A stretch of DNA of 64,000 nt from the NCBI RefSeq assembly GCF_036488675.1, contig NZ_CP133148.1, forward strand, positions 496,001 to 560,000. Reading direction: 5' to 3'. The position numbers were made by a program, and so were the translations under genes. Below the pieces are notes generated by a model. The model had not been told where the DNA came from. It did not search any database and saw only the letters and a list, made by a program, of their open reading frames with translations. Shown here in pieces: positions 51,516-60,592 of this stretch. The stretch's first letter is position 1; every line of letters starts with the position of its first letter. This DNA is from Sinorhizobium chiapasense. Lineage in GTDB: Bacteria > Pseudomonadota > Alphaproteobacteria > Rhizobiales > Rhizobiaceae.

Positions 51516-53012
51516 TCAGAGGAAAAGGCCGGACAGGACGAGATAGACGAATGCGGAGAGCAAGGCGGACGCCGGCACGGTGATGACCCAGGCCGCAACA
51601 ATCGTCAGGAAATGGGAGCGGCGCACCAGCCGGCGGCGACGCACCTCGGCGAAATTGGTTTCCGCCGACCTCATGAAATCCTCGTGCCCGGTCTTTTTCC
51701 GGACAAATTCCAGTCGGCGTCTGGAGCGGCGCGTGTACCATTCGCGGAAGAAGCCGACGCCAAAGACCGCGCCGACCGCCGTGTGCGTGGAGCTGATCGG
51801 CAGGCCAAGGGCGGAAGCGAGCAGCACGGTGACCGCAGTGGCAAGCGCGACGCAGAAGGCGCGCATGGGATTGAGGCGCGTGATCTCTTCGCCGACGACC
51901 CGGATCAGAAGCGGCCCGTAGAGCAAGAGGCCGAGCGAGATGCCGAGCGCGCCGATAAGCAGGACCCAAAAGGGTGCTCTCGAACTCTCTGTCGATACGG
52001 CGCCATTGACGGCGGAAACGATCGCCGAAAGCGGACCAATCGCATTGGAAACGTCGTTTGCGCCGTGTGCAAAGGAAAGCAGTGCCGCGGAGAATATCAG
52101 CGGCATCCGGAACAGCTTGCGCAGCGACTGGTTGCGGTTGTCGAGCCCTTCCGACTGGCGGTGGATCCACGGCTTGCTCGACGCGTAACAGACGATCCCC
52201 GCGAACAGTCCGATCAGAAGGCCGGTCAAAAGCGAAATGGCGGCCACGTGAACGAGCGCGAAAACCGCCACATATGCTGTGAAGGCGCCCGCCGTCACAC
52301 CCAGGATGATCGGCATCCAGCGCCGTGCGGCCTCGATCTTGTCCTCGCGATAGATGATGAGTTCCTTGAGGAAGGCCAGGAAAATCGCTGCGATCGCGCC
52401 GCCAAGCAACGGTGATATCGACCAGCTTACCGTAATGCCGGCGAGCGCCCACCATTTGACACTGGAAAGGCCGGCGGCAGTCATGCCGGCACCGACGATG
52501 CCACCGATGATCGAGTGGGTGGTCGAGACCGGCGCACGCGAATAGGTGGCGATGTTGATCCAGGCTGCTGACGAGATCAGCGCGGCCATCATCACCCAGG
52601 CGAGCGCCTCAGGATCGACGAGCCCGCCTTCGACGATGCCGGCCTCGATCGTAAGCGTGACCTTTCGGCCAGCGATCAAGGCGCCGGCGATTTCGAAGAT
52701 GGCAGCGATCGCCAAGGCCGTCGCCATCGTCATCGCCTTCGCGCCGACGGCAGCGCCGACGTTGTTCGTCACGTCGTTGGCGCCGATGTTCATCGCCATG
52801 TAGCCGGCAATCGCCGCCGCTGCGACGACAATAGCGGCACCCGATGAGCCGATCACATAGGTTGCCGCGAACGCCATGCTGAGAAGGAGAAAGAGCAGGG
52901 CCAGGCCAGGCGCAGCCAACCGGCGCATCACATGATGCGAGGCTTCCTCGGCAAGGCTGAGCTTGTCGAGGTCCTTGTCCAGGGTCAGCTTTTCCAGGCG
53001 CGGACGCGGCAC
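51516..53012 (-). CDS. Inorganic phosphate transporter, PiT family
   Basis: From a GTG at 53012 (GGAG 9 nt upstream) the product is 498 residues with about 10-12 membrane helices and both PiT signatures, [20 protein letters not shown] and [15 protein letters not shown] (about residues 73-92 and 312-326 by rough count). It is a low-affinity phosphate/cation symporter of the inner membrane. The frame is open to 53093, but the family start matches [13 protein letters not shown]. It precedes rsmE by 11 nt. Confidence 0.94.
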   Translation of the reverse strand: MPRPRLEKLTLDKDLDKLSLAEEASHHVMRRLAAPGLALLFLLLSMAFAATYVIGSSGAAIVVAAAAIAGYMAMNIGANDVTNNVGAAVGAKAMTMATALAIAAIFEIAGALIAGRKVTLTIEAGIVEGGLVDPEALAWVMMAALISSAAWINIATYSRAPVSTTHSIIGGIVGAGMTAAGLSSVKWWALAGITVSWSISPLLGGAIAAIFLAFLKELIIYREDKIEAARRWMPIILGVTAGAFTAYVAVFALVHVAAISLLTGLLIGLFAGIVCYASSKPWIHRQSEGLDNRNQSLRKLFRMPLIFSAALLSFAHGANDVSNAIGPLSAIVSAVNGAVSTESSRAPFWVLLIGALGISLGLLLYGPLLIRVVGEEITRLNPMRAFCVALATAVTVLLASALGLPISSTHTAVGAVFGVGFFREWYTRRSRRRLEFVRKKTGHEDFMRSAETNFAEVRRRRLVRRSHFLTIVAAWVITVPASALLSAFVYLVLSGLFL

Positions 53013-53148
53013 AGGTCGATCTCCATTGTCATAATCGCCAGTAGCGGTACGGGCGAGCGCGTTCAAGCGGAATTGAGGGGAGAACGGCCGCAATGGCCGA
53101 TGGACGACTTGTCAAGTATGGGCTGATGCCGTCCGCCGACGTTCCGCG

Positions 53149-53664
53149 TCAGCCGTTTGCGCTCTTGGGAACGGATGCGGGCGCCGCCGCCATCCGTTCG
53201 CCGAATGCCAGGATAAGGCTTTTCAGCGAGGGTTCGGCAACACGGCTTGCCGCCTCCTTGTAGTCGACCCATTCAAGGCGCCGCGTGCCCTTTTCAGGGA
53301 AGTTCTTGCAGAAGTCATCGACCTCGAGCGCATGCACCTGGACCTTGCAGGAGATCTTCAGGCCGTGGTTCATGCGCTTCTGGTAGACATAGGCGCCGAT
53401 TGCGGTCTTCTGCGCCTTGCCTTTCACCCCGGCCTCTTCATAGGCCTCGCGTTCCGCGACCTCATGGGCCCGCTTGCCTTGCATCGGCCAGCCTTTGGGA
53501 ATGACCCAGCGGCCGGTATCGCGGCTGGTGATCAGGAGGATATCGAGCGCACCCGTCTTCTTGCGGATCCGGTAACACAGCGCGGCATATTGCATGCGCG
53601 CGGGGCGACGCAGCATCAGATGCACATCAGCGGCTAACCGGTTCAAGAAGTTCAAGGGGTTCAA
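53149..53664 (-). CDS. NUDIX hydrolase (DIPP-like) under double EcfG promoter
   Basis: The 171-residue product has a NUDIX box in GWPMQGKRAHEVAEREAYEEAGV (about residues 57-79, given as GWPMQGKRAHE and REAYEEAGV). The box keeps the metal-binding REAYEE part but has Lys where the first Glu stands, as in diphosphoinositol-polyphosphate-type enzymes with PKGWP. Substrates may be dinucleoside polyphosphates or similar. Start is TTG 53664 or TTG 53655; AAGGAG lies immediately upstream, and its spacing favours the second. Two exact EcfG promoters lie 87-167 nt upstream. Confidence 0.9.
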   Translation of the reverse strand: MNPLNFLNRLAADVHLMLRRPARMQYAALCYRIRKKTGALDILLITSRDTGRWVIPKGWPMQGKRAHEVAEREAYEEAGVKGKAQKTAIGAYVYQKRMNHGLKISCKVQVHALEVDDFCKNFPEKGTRRLEWVDYKEAASRVAEPSLKSLILAFGERMAAAPASVPKSANG

Positions 53665-53750
53665 TACTCCTTACGCGAATCAAAAGGCATTAGCAGTTCT
53701 GCAAGTATGACTCGCTCAGCTTGCCTGTAAATGACGTTGTACAGCCCATA

Positions 53751-53775
53751 AACGGCGAGATGACGGTGAGGTTCC
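53751..53775 (-). promoter_or_regulatory. EcfG (RpoE2)-type promoter, proximal
   Basis: Minus strand GGAAC (53775-53771), 16-nt spacer, CGTT (53754-53751). Exact consensus, pointing at the NUDIX gene. Expected 5' leader is about 80 nt. Confidence 0.85.
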
Positions 53776-53806
53776 GACAGGGTCATCGCTCGTTGCGACT
53801 ATACAT

Positions 53807-53831
53807 AACGCAGGGGACCCGATCCCGTTCC
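53807..53831 (-). promoter_or_regulatory. EcfG (RpoE2)-type promoter, distal
   Basis: Minus strand GGAAC (53831-53827), 16-nt spacer, CGTT (53810-53807). A second exact match exactly 56 bp upstream of the proximal one, in the same direction. Confidence 0.85.
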
Positions 53832-53873
53832 CACCCGGTTAAAGCGTTTCGATGAAATTGTGATGACGGGCCT

Positions 53874-54698
53874 TCAAGATCCGGCACGGTCCCGCTGCTG
53901 AAGCCGCAGCCGCGCGATGCGCGCCCATTCGCCCGTGCGTTCCGCTTCGTATGCCGCGGCGGCGACGAAGTCGATATGGCTTTGCGCTGCGGCCTTGGCG
54001 GCCTCCGGGTCGCGGGCCATGATGGCGGCGTAGATGGCCTCATGTTGCGCGAGCAGCCGATCGCGCGCGCCCGGAGCGCCGAACACCGATGTGCGGTGAA
54101 AGAATATCCCCTGGGTCAGAAGCCGATAGCAGGCGCGCAGCGTATGCAGCAGGATAATGTTGTGCGCACTCTCGCCGATCGCGTTGTGCAGCTCAACGTC
54201 GGCCGTGAGCTCCTCGTCGAAGTCGCCGTTGCGGTGGGCGGCCCGCATCCGCTCGATGACGCGTGTGAGGATGTCGCGGTCGAAGTCGGTGGCGCGGCTT
54301 GCCGCCAGCTCCGCCGTCAGGCCCTCGAGCTCCCGCCTGTACTCCAGGTAGTCCTGCGTCGCCTTGTGGTGGCGTCCGATGAGCTCGATCAGCGGTTTCG
54401 AGAAGATCTGGCCAACCACATCTGCAACGAATGTGCCGCCGCCATGGCGGCTTTCCAAAAGTCCGCGTGTCTCCAGCTCCTTGAGGGCCTCGCGCAGGAT
54501 CGGTCTCGACACGTCGAAACGCTTCGATAGTTCCCGCTCGCCCGGCAACCGGTCGCCGTCGCGCAACACGCCTTCGAGGATCAAGAGTTCGATCTGCTGC
54601 ACGACCTCGTCCGCCGTCCGGCTGTGGCTGATGCGTGCATAGAGGTCGAGCTGGTCTTCGGTCACAGCAATGTCTCCCGATGGAGGACGACCCTTCAC
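53874..54698 (-). CDS. GntR/FadR-type regulator with FCD domain, candidate glycolate regulator
   Basis: From a GTG at 54698 (GGAGG with good spacing) the product is 274 residues. An N-terminal winged helix (LILEGVLRDGDRLPGERELS and FDVSRPILREALKELETRGL, residues about 40-83) is followed by an all-helical FCD domain, where Asp/His residues (VELHNAIGESAHN and HEAIYAAI) bind metal and effector. FadR-group regulators include GlcC, LldR and PdhR. The glcDEF genes begin 2.6 kb away, so a role as GlcC is plausible but not shown. It is divergent from DUF3422. Confidence 0.88.
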   Translation of the reverse strand: MKGRPPSGDIAVTEDQLDLYARISHSRTADEVVQQIELLILEGVLRDGDRLPGERELSKRFDVSRPILREALKELETRGLLESRHGGGTFVADVVGQIFSKPLIELIGRHHKATQDYLEYRRELEGLTAELAASRATDFDRDILTRVIERMRAAHRNGDFDEELTADVELHNAIGESAHNIILLHTLRACYRLLTQGIFFHRTSVFGAPGARDRLLAQHEAIYAAIMARDPEAAKAAAQSHIDFVAAAAYEAERTGEWARIARLRLQQRDRAGS

Positions 54699-54863
54699 GC
54701 CTTCTCCTCCATGCCGGCTGCAATCTAGCAGGCTCGGAAAAGTGGTCAAATTGATTGTCCACTTCGTGATCATCGCGACTGACAAAAGTCAAACTGCGTC
54801 AATGCGTCCTGTTCATTTTGCTCGACCGGTTGATAAGAAAGTGGTGATGAACGCGTGAGGGGG

Positions 54864-56150
54864 ATGAAGCGCTTCATGGCAAAGGGCAGTTTCGCATTTC
54901 CGTCCGCGCCGCTGCGTGCGCAGGTTCTCGGTGAGGTTCACTCACGGCCCTATGCACTGGTGACGACGCCTCGCGTCATTTTTCAGCTTGCCTTCATGAC
55001 CGAAGGGGGCTCGATCGTCGACCATGCCGTATTGTCCGAGCTGTCGCGCTCGCGCGGCATCGCGCCGCCCGGCGGTGACGCCAACCACCATGCAATGGCT
55101 TGGGGACAGGGCACGCTGCGCTGGGAGCGGCATACGGAGTTCTCCACCTATTTCTGGGATGCCCCGGCGCCAGACCATTTCGGCGGCGAGGTGCCGATCC
55201 ACCCTTTCGGCGACGGGTTTTCGCCGCCGGGAACGCTGATTTCCGGCATTCGCCTCGAAATCCGGCCGGATACGCCGGAAACGCGTGAGGCGATCAAGGC
55301 CTTCGACCCGACCAGCCTCTGTTACAGCGAAACCAAGAACGGCCAGGCCGTACTCGTCACGGATTTTCGCCAGAACGGCGACGGGCTGACCCAGATTCTC
55401 GTGATCGACCGCGGCCTGACGGAAGCGGGCACGGGTGCGCTGGTGCAGCGCCTGCTCGATATCGAGACCTATCGCACGCTCGCCATGTTCGGCTTGCCGC
55501 TTGCGCAATCGCTGTCGCCGGAAATCCGCCGGACGGAAGACGGCCTGACCGGAATAACGCAGCGGATGAAGGAGAACGTCCGCGAAGAGGCCGATGAGAT
55601 GCTCTCCGAAATCACCCGACTTGCCGCCGACGTCGAGGCCGGTGCCGCCCTCAGCCTCTATCGCTTCGGTGCCAGCCGCGCCTATTACGGTATCGTGCAG
55701 GAGCGCATTCGCACGCTGTCCGAGACGCCCGTGCCCGGCTACGAGACGATCGGTACGTTTCTCGAACGCCGGCTCGCGCCGGCGATGCGAACCTGTCAGT
55801 CGGTCGAGGAGCGTCAGGCGAATCTGTCGCGCAAGCTCGCGCGCGCCACGGCGCTCCTCAGAAGCTGGATCGATGTCGAACTCGAAAAGCAGAACAGCGC
55901 TCTGCTGAATTCGATGGATCGTCGGGCCAAGCTGCAGTTGCGCCTTCAACAGACGGTCGAGGGCCTGTCGGTTGCCGCCATTTCCTATTATGTCGTCGGG
56001 CTATTCGGCTATCTCGCCAAGGCCGTGAGCCACGAACTGCCGGTCGATCCCAACCTTCTGACCGGCCTTGCGGTCCCTTTTGCCGTCATAGGCGTCTGGT
56101 TCGTTGTCCGGCGCATCCGTCGCCATCACGAGGAAAGCGCACAGAAATAG
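54864..56150 (+). CDS. DUF3422 family membrane-anchored protein
   Basis: The 428-residue product has the DUF3422 pattern: LGEVHSRPYALVTTPRVIFQ near the start, WERHTEFSTYFW (about residues 88-99), a coiled region with SRKLARATALLRSWIDVELE and QLRLQQTVEGLSVAAISYY, and two C-terminal membrane helices (about 370-420). It is probably anchored in the inner membrane with the large domain in the cytoplasm. Function unknown. Several start codons are close together (54855, 54864, 54876); none has ideal spacing. Confidence 0.88.
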   Translation: MKRFMAKGSFAFPSAPLRAQVLGEVHSRPYALVTTPRVIFQLAFMTEGGSIVDHAVLSELSRSRGIAPPGGDANHHAMAWGQGTLRWERHTEFSTYFWDAPAPDHFGGEVPIHPFGDGFSPPGTLISGIRLEIRPDTPETREAIKAFDPTSLCYSETKNGQAVLVTDFRQNGDGLTQILVIDRGLTEAGTGALVQRLLDIETYRTLAMFGLPLAQSLSPEIRRTEDGLTGITQRMKENVREEADEMLSEITRLAADVEAGAALSLYRFGASRAYYGIVQERIRTLSETPVPGYETIGTFLERRLAPAMRTCQSVEERQANLSRKLARATALLRSWIDVELEKQNSALLNSMDRRAKLQLRLQQTVEGLSVAAISYYVVGLFGYLAKAVSHELPVDPNLLTGLAVPFAVIGVWFVVRRIRRHHEESAQK

Positions 56151-56169
56151 CCTTCGGGTCGTCGAGCGG

Positions 56170-57069
56170 TTATTGCTCCCAGTAGGGCACTGGTCCGTAC
56201 AGCGCGGCCAGGTAATCGATAAAAAGACGGACCTTGGCGGGCAGGAATTGACGGCTTGGATAGACGGCCGAGAGCGTCAGGTTGCGGGAGCCTTCCCACT
56301 GCGGCAGCACCTGAACCAGCTGTCCGGCGCGCAATTCCTTACCGATGTCCCAAGTGGAGCGCAGCGCGATGCCGGCGCCGGCGATCACCGCCTCGCGGAT
56401 GATCTCCGACGAATTGGTGACGAGCGGTCCCTCCGGGCGATAGGTCAGACTGCCGCCGGGACCCCCCAGCTTCCAGTTGTCGTTGTTGTGGGCCGGCAGG
56501 CAGACATGGTTCGCCAGATCGCCGATTTCGCGCGGAAGGCCGTGCCGCGCGACATAGCTCGGTGCGGCGCACAAGAGGCGGCGGACGGGCGCAAGTTTGC
56601 GGGCGACGAGGCTTGAATCGGTAAGTTCGCCGATCCGCACAGCGAGATCGAAGCCATCCGCGACGATATCGGCGAAATCGTCGCTGAGAACGATGTGGAG
56701 TTTAAGGTCCGGATGATCCTTCATGAAGCCGGTCAGATGCGGTGCGATGTGCATGCGTCCGAAGGACGTCGGAGCGCTGATCCGGAGCGTGCCCTGGGCC
56801 TGCGACGAGCGGCCGGAGGCGTAGGCCTCGGCATCCTCGATACCGGCGAGGATGCCGAGGACGCGGTCGTAAAACCCCTGTCCCGCCTCCGTCAGCGAAA
56901 TTTGTCGTGTGGTGCGCTGGAGAAGCCGCGTGCCGAGCCTGTCCTCCAGTCGCTTGACGCGCTTGGAGATCACCGCCGGGGACAGGCTCAGCAGGCGTCC
57001 GGCGGCTGACATGCTGCCGGACGAGACGACGCGCGCAAAGATCTCGAGATCGCCGAGATTTGTCATCAA
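56170..57069 (-). CDS. LysR-type transcriptional regulator (CrgA-like)
   Basis: The 299-residue product has a LysR winged helix (LEIFARVVSSGSMSAAGRLL and SPAVISKRVKRLEDRLGTRL, about residues 8-49) and a substrate domain with GTLRISAPTSFGRMHIAPHL. This subgroup often controls a neighbouring gene. It is divergent from glcD, with a 200-bp region that includes a type-2 repeat between them, so it could regulate the glycolate genes or only itself. Start MMTNLGDLEIF or the second Met are both possible. Confidence 0.92.
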   Translation of the reverse strand: MMTNLGDLEIFARVVSSGSMSAAGRLLSLSPAVISKRVKRLEDRLGTRLLQRTTRQISLTEAGQGFYDRVLGILAGIEDAEAYASGRSSQAQGTLRISAPTSFGRMHIAPHLTGFMKDHPDLKLHIVLSDDFADIVADGFDLAVRIGELTDSSLVARKLAPVRRLLCAAPSYVARHGLPREIGDLANHVCLPAHNNDNWKLGGPGGSLTYRPEGPLVTNSSEIIREAVIAGAGIALRSTWDIGKELRAGQLVQVLPQWEGSRNLTLSAVYPSRQFLPAKVRLFIDYLAALYGPVPYWEQ

Positions 57070-57126
57070 TCTTGACCATTATTGCCAAAAACGAAAAGCT
57101 CATTAGCATTTGCGGGGTGTCAATCC

Positions 57127-57222
57127 TAGAGCATCCCGCCTTCAGAACGCGGGCAAGATGCTCTAGATCCAAAGTTCTAGAGCGTCCTTTACGCGTTCAT
57201 TTGAACGCGTGGCGCTCTAGTG
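57127..57222 (+). repeat. Type-2 mosaic palindromic repeat
   Basis: TAGAGCATCCCGCCTTCAG closes with AAGATGCTCTAG, followed by TCTAGAGCGTCC closing with GTGGCGCTCTAG. It lies in the lysR-glcD divergent region, 47 nt before the glcD start, so it may lie in the glcD leader. Confidence 0.82.
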
Positions 57223-57269
57223 GTAAACAAAAAATACCACTCTGTGGCCGTATTGCTTGGGAGGATCCT

Positions 57270-58709
57270 ATGCCGGAGATGATCGGGTTTCTGAAACCGA
57301 AACAAGCCGTGCTGGATCGCCGGCAGGAGATTGTCGCCGATCTCAAGGATCTCCTGCCCAAGGGCTGCCTGATCAGCGAGGAGCGCGAGCTGAAACCCTT
57401 CGAGACCGATGCATTCCTCGCCTACCGGCGGGTGCCGCTTGCCGTCGCTCTGCCGGAAACGACGGAACAGGTGGCTGCCGTACTCAAATATTGCAGCCAC
57501 TATAGCGTTCCGGTCGTGCCGCGCGGTGCCGGCACGTCGCTCTCGGGCGGCGCCATCCCGCAGGAGGACGCCGTCGTCATTGGTCTTTCGAAAATGTCGC
57601 GCATTCTCGACATCGACCTCTTTAACAGGACGGCCACGGTTCAGGCGGGCGTCACCAACCTCAACATCTCCGAGGCGGTCTCCGCCGATGGCTTCTTCTA
57701 CGCGCCCGACCCGAGTTCGCAGCTCGCCTGCACCATCGGCGGCAATATCGGCATGAACTCCGGCGGCGCCCATTGCCTGAAATACGGAGTCACCACCAAC
57801 AACCTGCTCGGCGTGAAGATGGTGCTTTTCGACGGCACCGTGATCGAACTCGGCGGCAAGGCGCTGGATGCGGCCGGATACGACCTGCTGGGGCTCGTCT
57901 GCGGTTCAGAAGGCCAGCTCGGCATCGTCACGGAAGCAACGGTGCGCTTGATCGCCAAGCCGGAAGGTGCGCGGCCGGTGCTCTTCGGCTTCGCCTCGTC
58001 CGAGGCGGCCGGTGCCTGCGTTGCCGATGTCATCGGAGCGGGCATCATTCCTGTTGCCATGGAATTCATGGACAAGCCGGCGATCGAGATCTGCGAAGCC
58101 TTTGCGCATGCCGGTTATCCGCTCGACGTCGAGGCTCTGCTGATTGTCGAGGTCGAGGGATCCGAGGCGGAGATGGACGCGATGCTTCAACGCATCATCG
58201 AGGTCGCCCGCCGTCACGGCGTCACCACGATCCGGGAGTGCCAGTCCGCATTGGAGGCGGCGCTGATCTGGAAGGGCCGAAAGTCGGCTTTCGGCGCGAC
58301 GGGCCGCATTGCGGACTATATCTGCATGGACGGTACCGTGCCGCTCAGCCAGCTTTCGCATGTGCTGCGCAAGACCGGCGAGATCGTCGCTGGCTACGGC
58401 CTGCGCGTGGCGAATGTCTTCCATGCCGGCGACGGCAACATGCATCCGCTGATCCTCTACAACATAAACGATCCGGAGGATGCGGCGCGAGCCGAAGCGG
58501 CCGGCAACGACATCCTCAAGCTCTGCGTCGATGCCGGCGGCTGCCTGACGGGCGAACATGGCGTTGGCATAGAGAAGCGCGATCTGATGCTGCACCAGTA
58601 CAGCCGGGCCGATCTCGACCAGCAGATGGCCGCGCGCGCGGCCTTCGATCCCGAGTGGATTCTCAATCCATCGAAGGTCTTTCCGCTCGAAGGGCGGCCG
58701 GCAGCATGA
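57270..58709 (+). CDS. glcD: Glycolate oxidase subunit GlcD (FAD subunit)
   Basis: The 479-residue product has the FAD-binding PCMH fold with VVPRGAGTSLSGGAIP (about 88-103), APDPSSQLACTIGGNIGMNS, GLVCGSEGQLGIVTEATV and a C-terminal domain with the flavin/metal segment HAGDGNMHPLI and CLTGEHGVGIEKRD. With GlcE and GlcF it oxidises glycolate to glyoxylate at the membrane. GGAGG precedes the ATG. Its stop overlaps the glcE start by 4 nt. Confidence 0.95.
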   Translation: MPEMIGFLKPKQAVLDRRQEIVADLKDLLPKGCLISEERELKPFETDAFLAYRRVPLAVALPETTEQVAAVLKYCSHYSVPVVPRGAGTSLSGGAIPQEDAVVIGLSKMSRILDIDLFNRTATVQAGVTNLNISEAVSADGFFYAPDPSSQLACTIGGNIGMNSGGAHCLKYGVTTNNLLGVKMVLFDGTVIELGGKALDAAGYDLLGLVCGSEGQLGIVTEATVRLIAKPEGARPVLFGFASSEAAGACVADVIGAGIIPVAMEFMDKPAIEICEAFAHAGYPLDVEALLIVEVEGSEAEMDAMLQRIIEVARRHGVTTIRECQSALEAALIWKGRKSAFGATGRIADYICMDGTVPLSQLSHVLRKTGEIVAGYGLRVANVFHAGDGNMHPLILYNINDPEDAARAEAAGNDILKLCVDAGGCLTGEHGVGIEKRDLMLHQYSRADLDQQMAARAAFDPEWILNPSKVFPLEGRPAA

Positions 58710-59917
58710 TCGTCCACTTCGAACCGGCCAGTGAGGAGGGGATCGCCTCTGTCGTGCGCTCTGCAGCAGCAGAGCGCGTCACTCTGGCAATCGTCGGCGG
58801 CGGCACACGCGCGGGACTCGGCAATCCAGTGCGGACCGATCGGACGCTCTCGACGCGCCGCCTCTCCGGCATCGTCAGCTACAATCCGGCGGAAATGACC
58901 ATGAGCACGCTCGCCGGAACGCCGCTTGCCGAGGTCGAAGCCGCGCTCCGCGCCAAAGGCCAGATGCTTTCCTTCGAACCGATGGATCATCGACCGATCT
59001 TTGCCACGTCGGGCGAACCGACGATTGGCGGTGTATTCGCAGCGAATGTTTCCGGCCCGCGTCGCTACGTCGCCGGCGCCGCGCGCGACAGCCTGCTCGG
59101 CGTGCGCTTCGTCAATGGCGCCGGCGAGCTGATCAAGGCCGGTGGCCGGGTGATGAAGAACGTCACCGGGCTCGACCTTGTCAAGCTCATGGCGGGCTCC
59201 TACGGCACGCTCGGGATCCTGACGGAAGTCACCTTCAAGGTGCTGCCCATTCCGCCGGCGGCAGCGACGGTGGTCGTTTCGGGGCTCAACGACGCCGAAG
59301 CTGCCGCGGCCATGGCCGAGACGATGGCGCAGCCGGTAGAGGCTTCCGGCGCGGCGCACCTGCCCGAGAGCGTGCGCGGGCGCTTCCTGGATGGCGCACT
59401 TCCCGACGGCGCCGCAACCGTGCTGAGGCTGGAGGGCTTGGCAGATTCCGTCGACCTGCGTGCCGAGAAACTCACCGCGGCTCTTTCCCGCTTCGGGCCG
59501 GCCTCACGCCTCGACGCCGAAGCAACGCGTCTGCTGTGGGGAGAAATTCGCGACGTGAAACCCTACGCCGACGGCACGAGGCGGCCGCTGTGGCGGGTTT
59601 CGCTAGCGCCGTCCGCCGGGCACCAGCTCGTCGCTGCGCTGCGTCTTCAAACCGGCGTTGATGCCTTTTACGATTGGCAGGGCGGGCTCGTCTGGCTGCG
59701 GATGGAGGCGGATGCAGAGGCGGAACTCGTGCGCCGCTATGTCGGTGCGCTCGGCGGCGGCCACGCAAGCCTCGTGAGGGCTGGCGACGACGTACGGGCC
59801 GGCGTTCCGGCCTTCGAGCCGCAGGCACCGGCCGTCGCTCAGCTGACGGAGCGCATCCGCGCTCGATTTGATCCGGCGCGGATTTTCAATCCGGGGCGGA
59901 TGGCGGCAAACGCGTAG
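58706..59917 (+). CDS. glcE: Glycolate oxidase subunit GlcE (FAD-binding)
   Basis: The 403-residue product has a shorter PCMH FAD domain: GGGTRAGLGNPVRTDRTLST (residues about 31-50), FATSGEPTIGGVFAANVSGP, GAARDSLLGVRFVNG and KAGGRVMKNVTGLDLVKLMAGS (in parts), GTLGILTEVTFKVLP, and a C-terminal RARFDPARIFNPGRM end typical of GlcE. It partners GlcD. The ATG at 58706 overlaps the glcD stop, so translation is coupled. Confidence 0.94.
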   Translation: MIVHFEPASEEGIASVVRSAAAERVTLAIVGGGTRAGLGNPVRTDRTLSTRRLSGIVSYNPAEMTMSTLAGTPLAEVEAALRAKGQMLSFEPMDHRPIFATSGEPTIGGVFAANVSGPRRYVAGAARDSLLGVRFVNGAGELIKAGGRVMKNVTGLDLVKLMAGSYGTLGILTEVTFKVLPIPPAAATVVVSGLNDAEAAAAMAETMAQPVEASGAAHLPESVRGRFLDGALPDGAATVLRLEGLADSVDLRAEKLTAALSRFGPASRLDAEATRLLWGEIRDVKPYADGTRRPLWRVSLAPSAGHQLVAALRLQTGVDAFYDWQGGLVWLRMEADAEAELVRRYVGALGGGHASLVRAGDDVRAGVPAFEPQAPAVAQLTERIRARFDPARIFNPGRMAANA

Positions 59918-59958
59918 CCACGATCGCGATCCGTTCGAACGTGCCAAGGGGGAATTCG

Positions 59959-60339
59959 ATGAGCGATACCGGTCCACGGACACCACTTTCCCGCCAGACC
60001 GATCACTGGCTGGAACCGGGCAAGGTCAATATTCAGATCATCTACGTGCTCTACTTGCTCGCATTTGTCATCGGCATCACCGCGCTCATCGGGATCGTGC
60101 TGGCCTATCTCAACCGCGATAAGGCGGAGCCATGGGCGAGAACCCATTATATCTGGGCGATCCGTACCTTCTGGATCGCCTTGCTTTTCTCTATCGTTTC
60201 GGCCCTGCTGACCGTTATGGTCATTGGCGTTCTAGGCTTTGTCGCCACGGCGGTGTGGATCGTCGTCAGATGTGTGATCGGCCTGCAGAGGGCGGCCCGG
60301 GAGGAGCCTATCACCGATCCCGAGAGCTGGATGGTCTAG
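59959..60339 (+). CDS. DUF4870-type membrane protein within the glc operon
   Basis: The 126-residue product has a polar N-terminus, then three hydrophobic helices (about residues 24-48, 66-84 and 87-105) and KAEPWARTHYIWAIRTFWIA, the pattern of DUF4870-like proteins in which His and Trp residues recur. It lies between glcE and glcF on the same strand, 41 nt after glcE. GGGGGA precedes the ATG at 59959. It is unusual in glc loci; a role in membrane anchoring of the enzyme is a guess. Confidence 0.8.
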   Translation: MSDTGPRTPLSRQTDHWLEPGKVNIQIIYVLYLLAFVIGITALIGIVLAYLNRDKAEPWARTHYIWAIRTFWIALLFSIVSALLTVMVIGVLGFVATAVWIVVRCVIGLQRAAREEPITDPESWMV

Positions 60340-60454
60340 CTTGGGACCTCGGGGCGAAATGCGGCAGGCGCTGGAGGTCTTCGCCCGCATTCCGCCCTAA
60401 GTTACAGGAATGGTTCGACGGTTCCAGATCAGCCCGATCCGAAATCGTTGCGGG

Positions 60455-60560
60455 CTACAGCGCCGCGCGTTTTATCAGACACGCAAAGGAGGCTGTAGCA
60501 CTTTGAATTGCTGTATGTTTTGTCCTTAAATCGGCTACGATTTAAGGAAACATGCAGTAG
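60455..60560 (+). repeat. RIME1-type intergenic element
   Basis: Full copy close to consensus (CTACAGCGCCGCGCG to CATGCAGTAG) between the DUF4870 gene and glcF. It may separate glcF from the upstream transcript or modulate its level. Confidence 0.88.
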
Positions 60561-60592
60561 GCGCCGCAAGGCCTGCCAAATGGAGTACTCGG

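Noticed and set aside
51505..52455. Frame upstream of rsmE giving a 562-residue product
   Set aside because: It is antiparallel in sense to nothing but overlaps the pit gene on the same strand in another frame. The pit frame has clear PiT motifs, and rsmE has its own GTG start with a ribosome site.
57773..58705. Open frame upstream of glcE, 310 codons
   Set aside because: It lies inside glcD in a different frame, and its product is Arg/Cys-rich noise typical of high-GC shadow frames.
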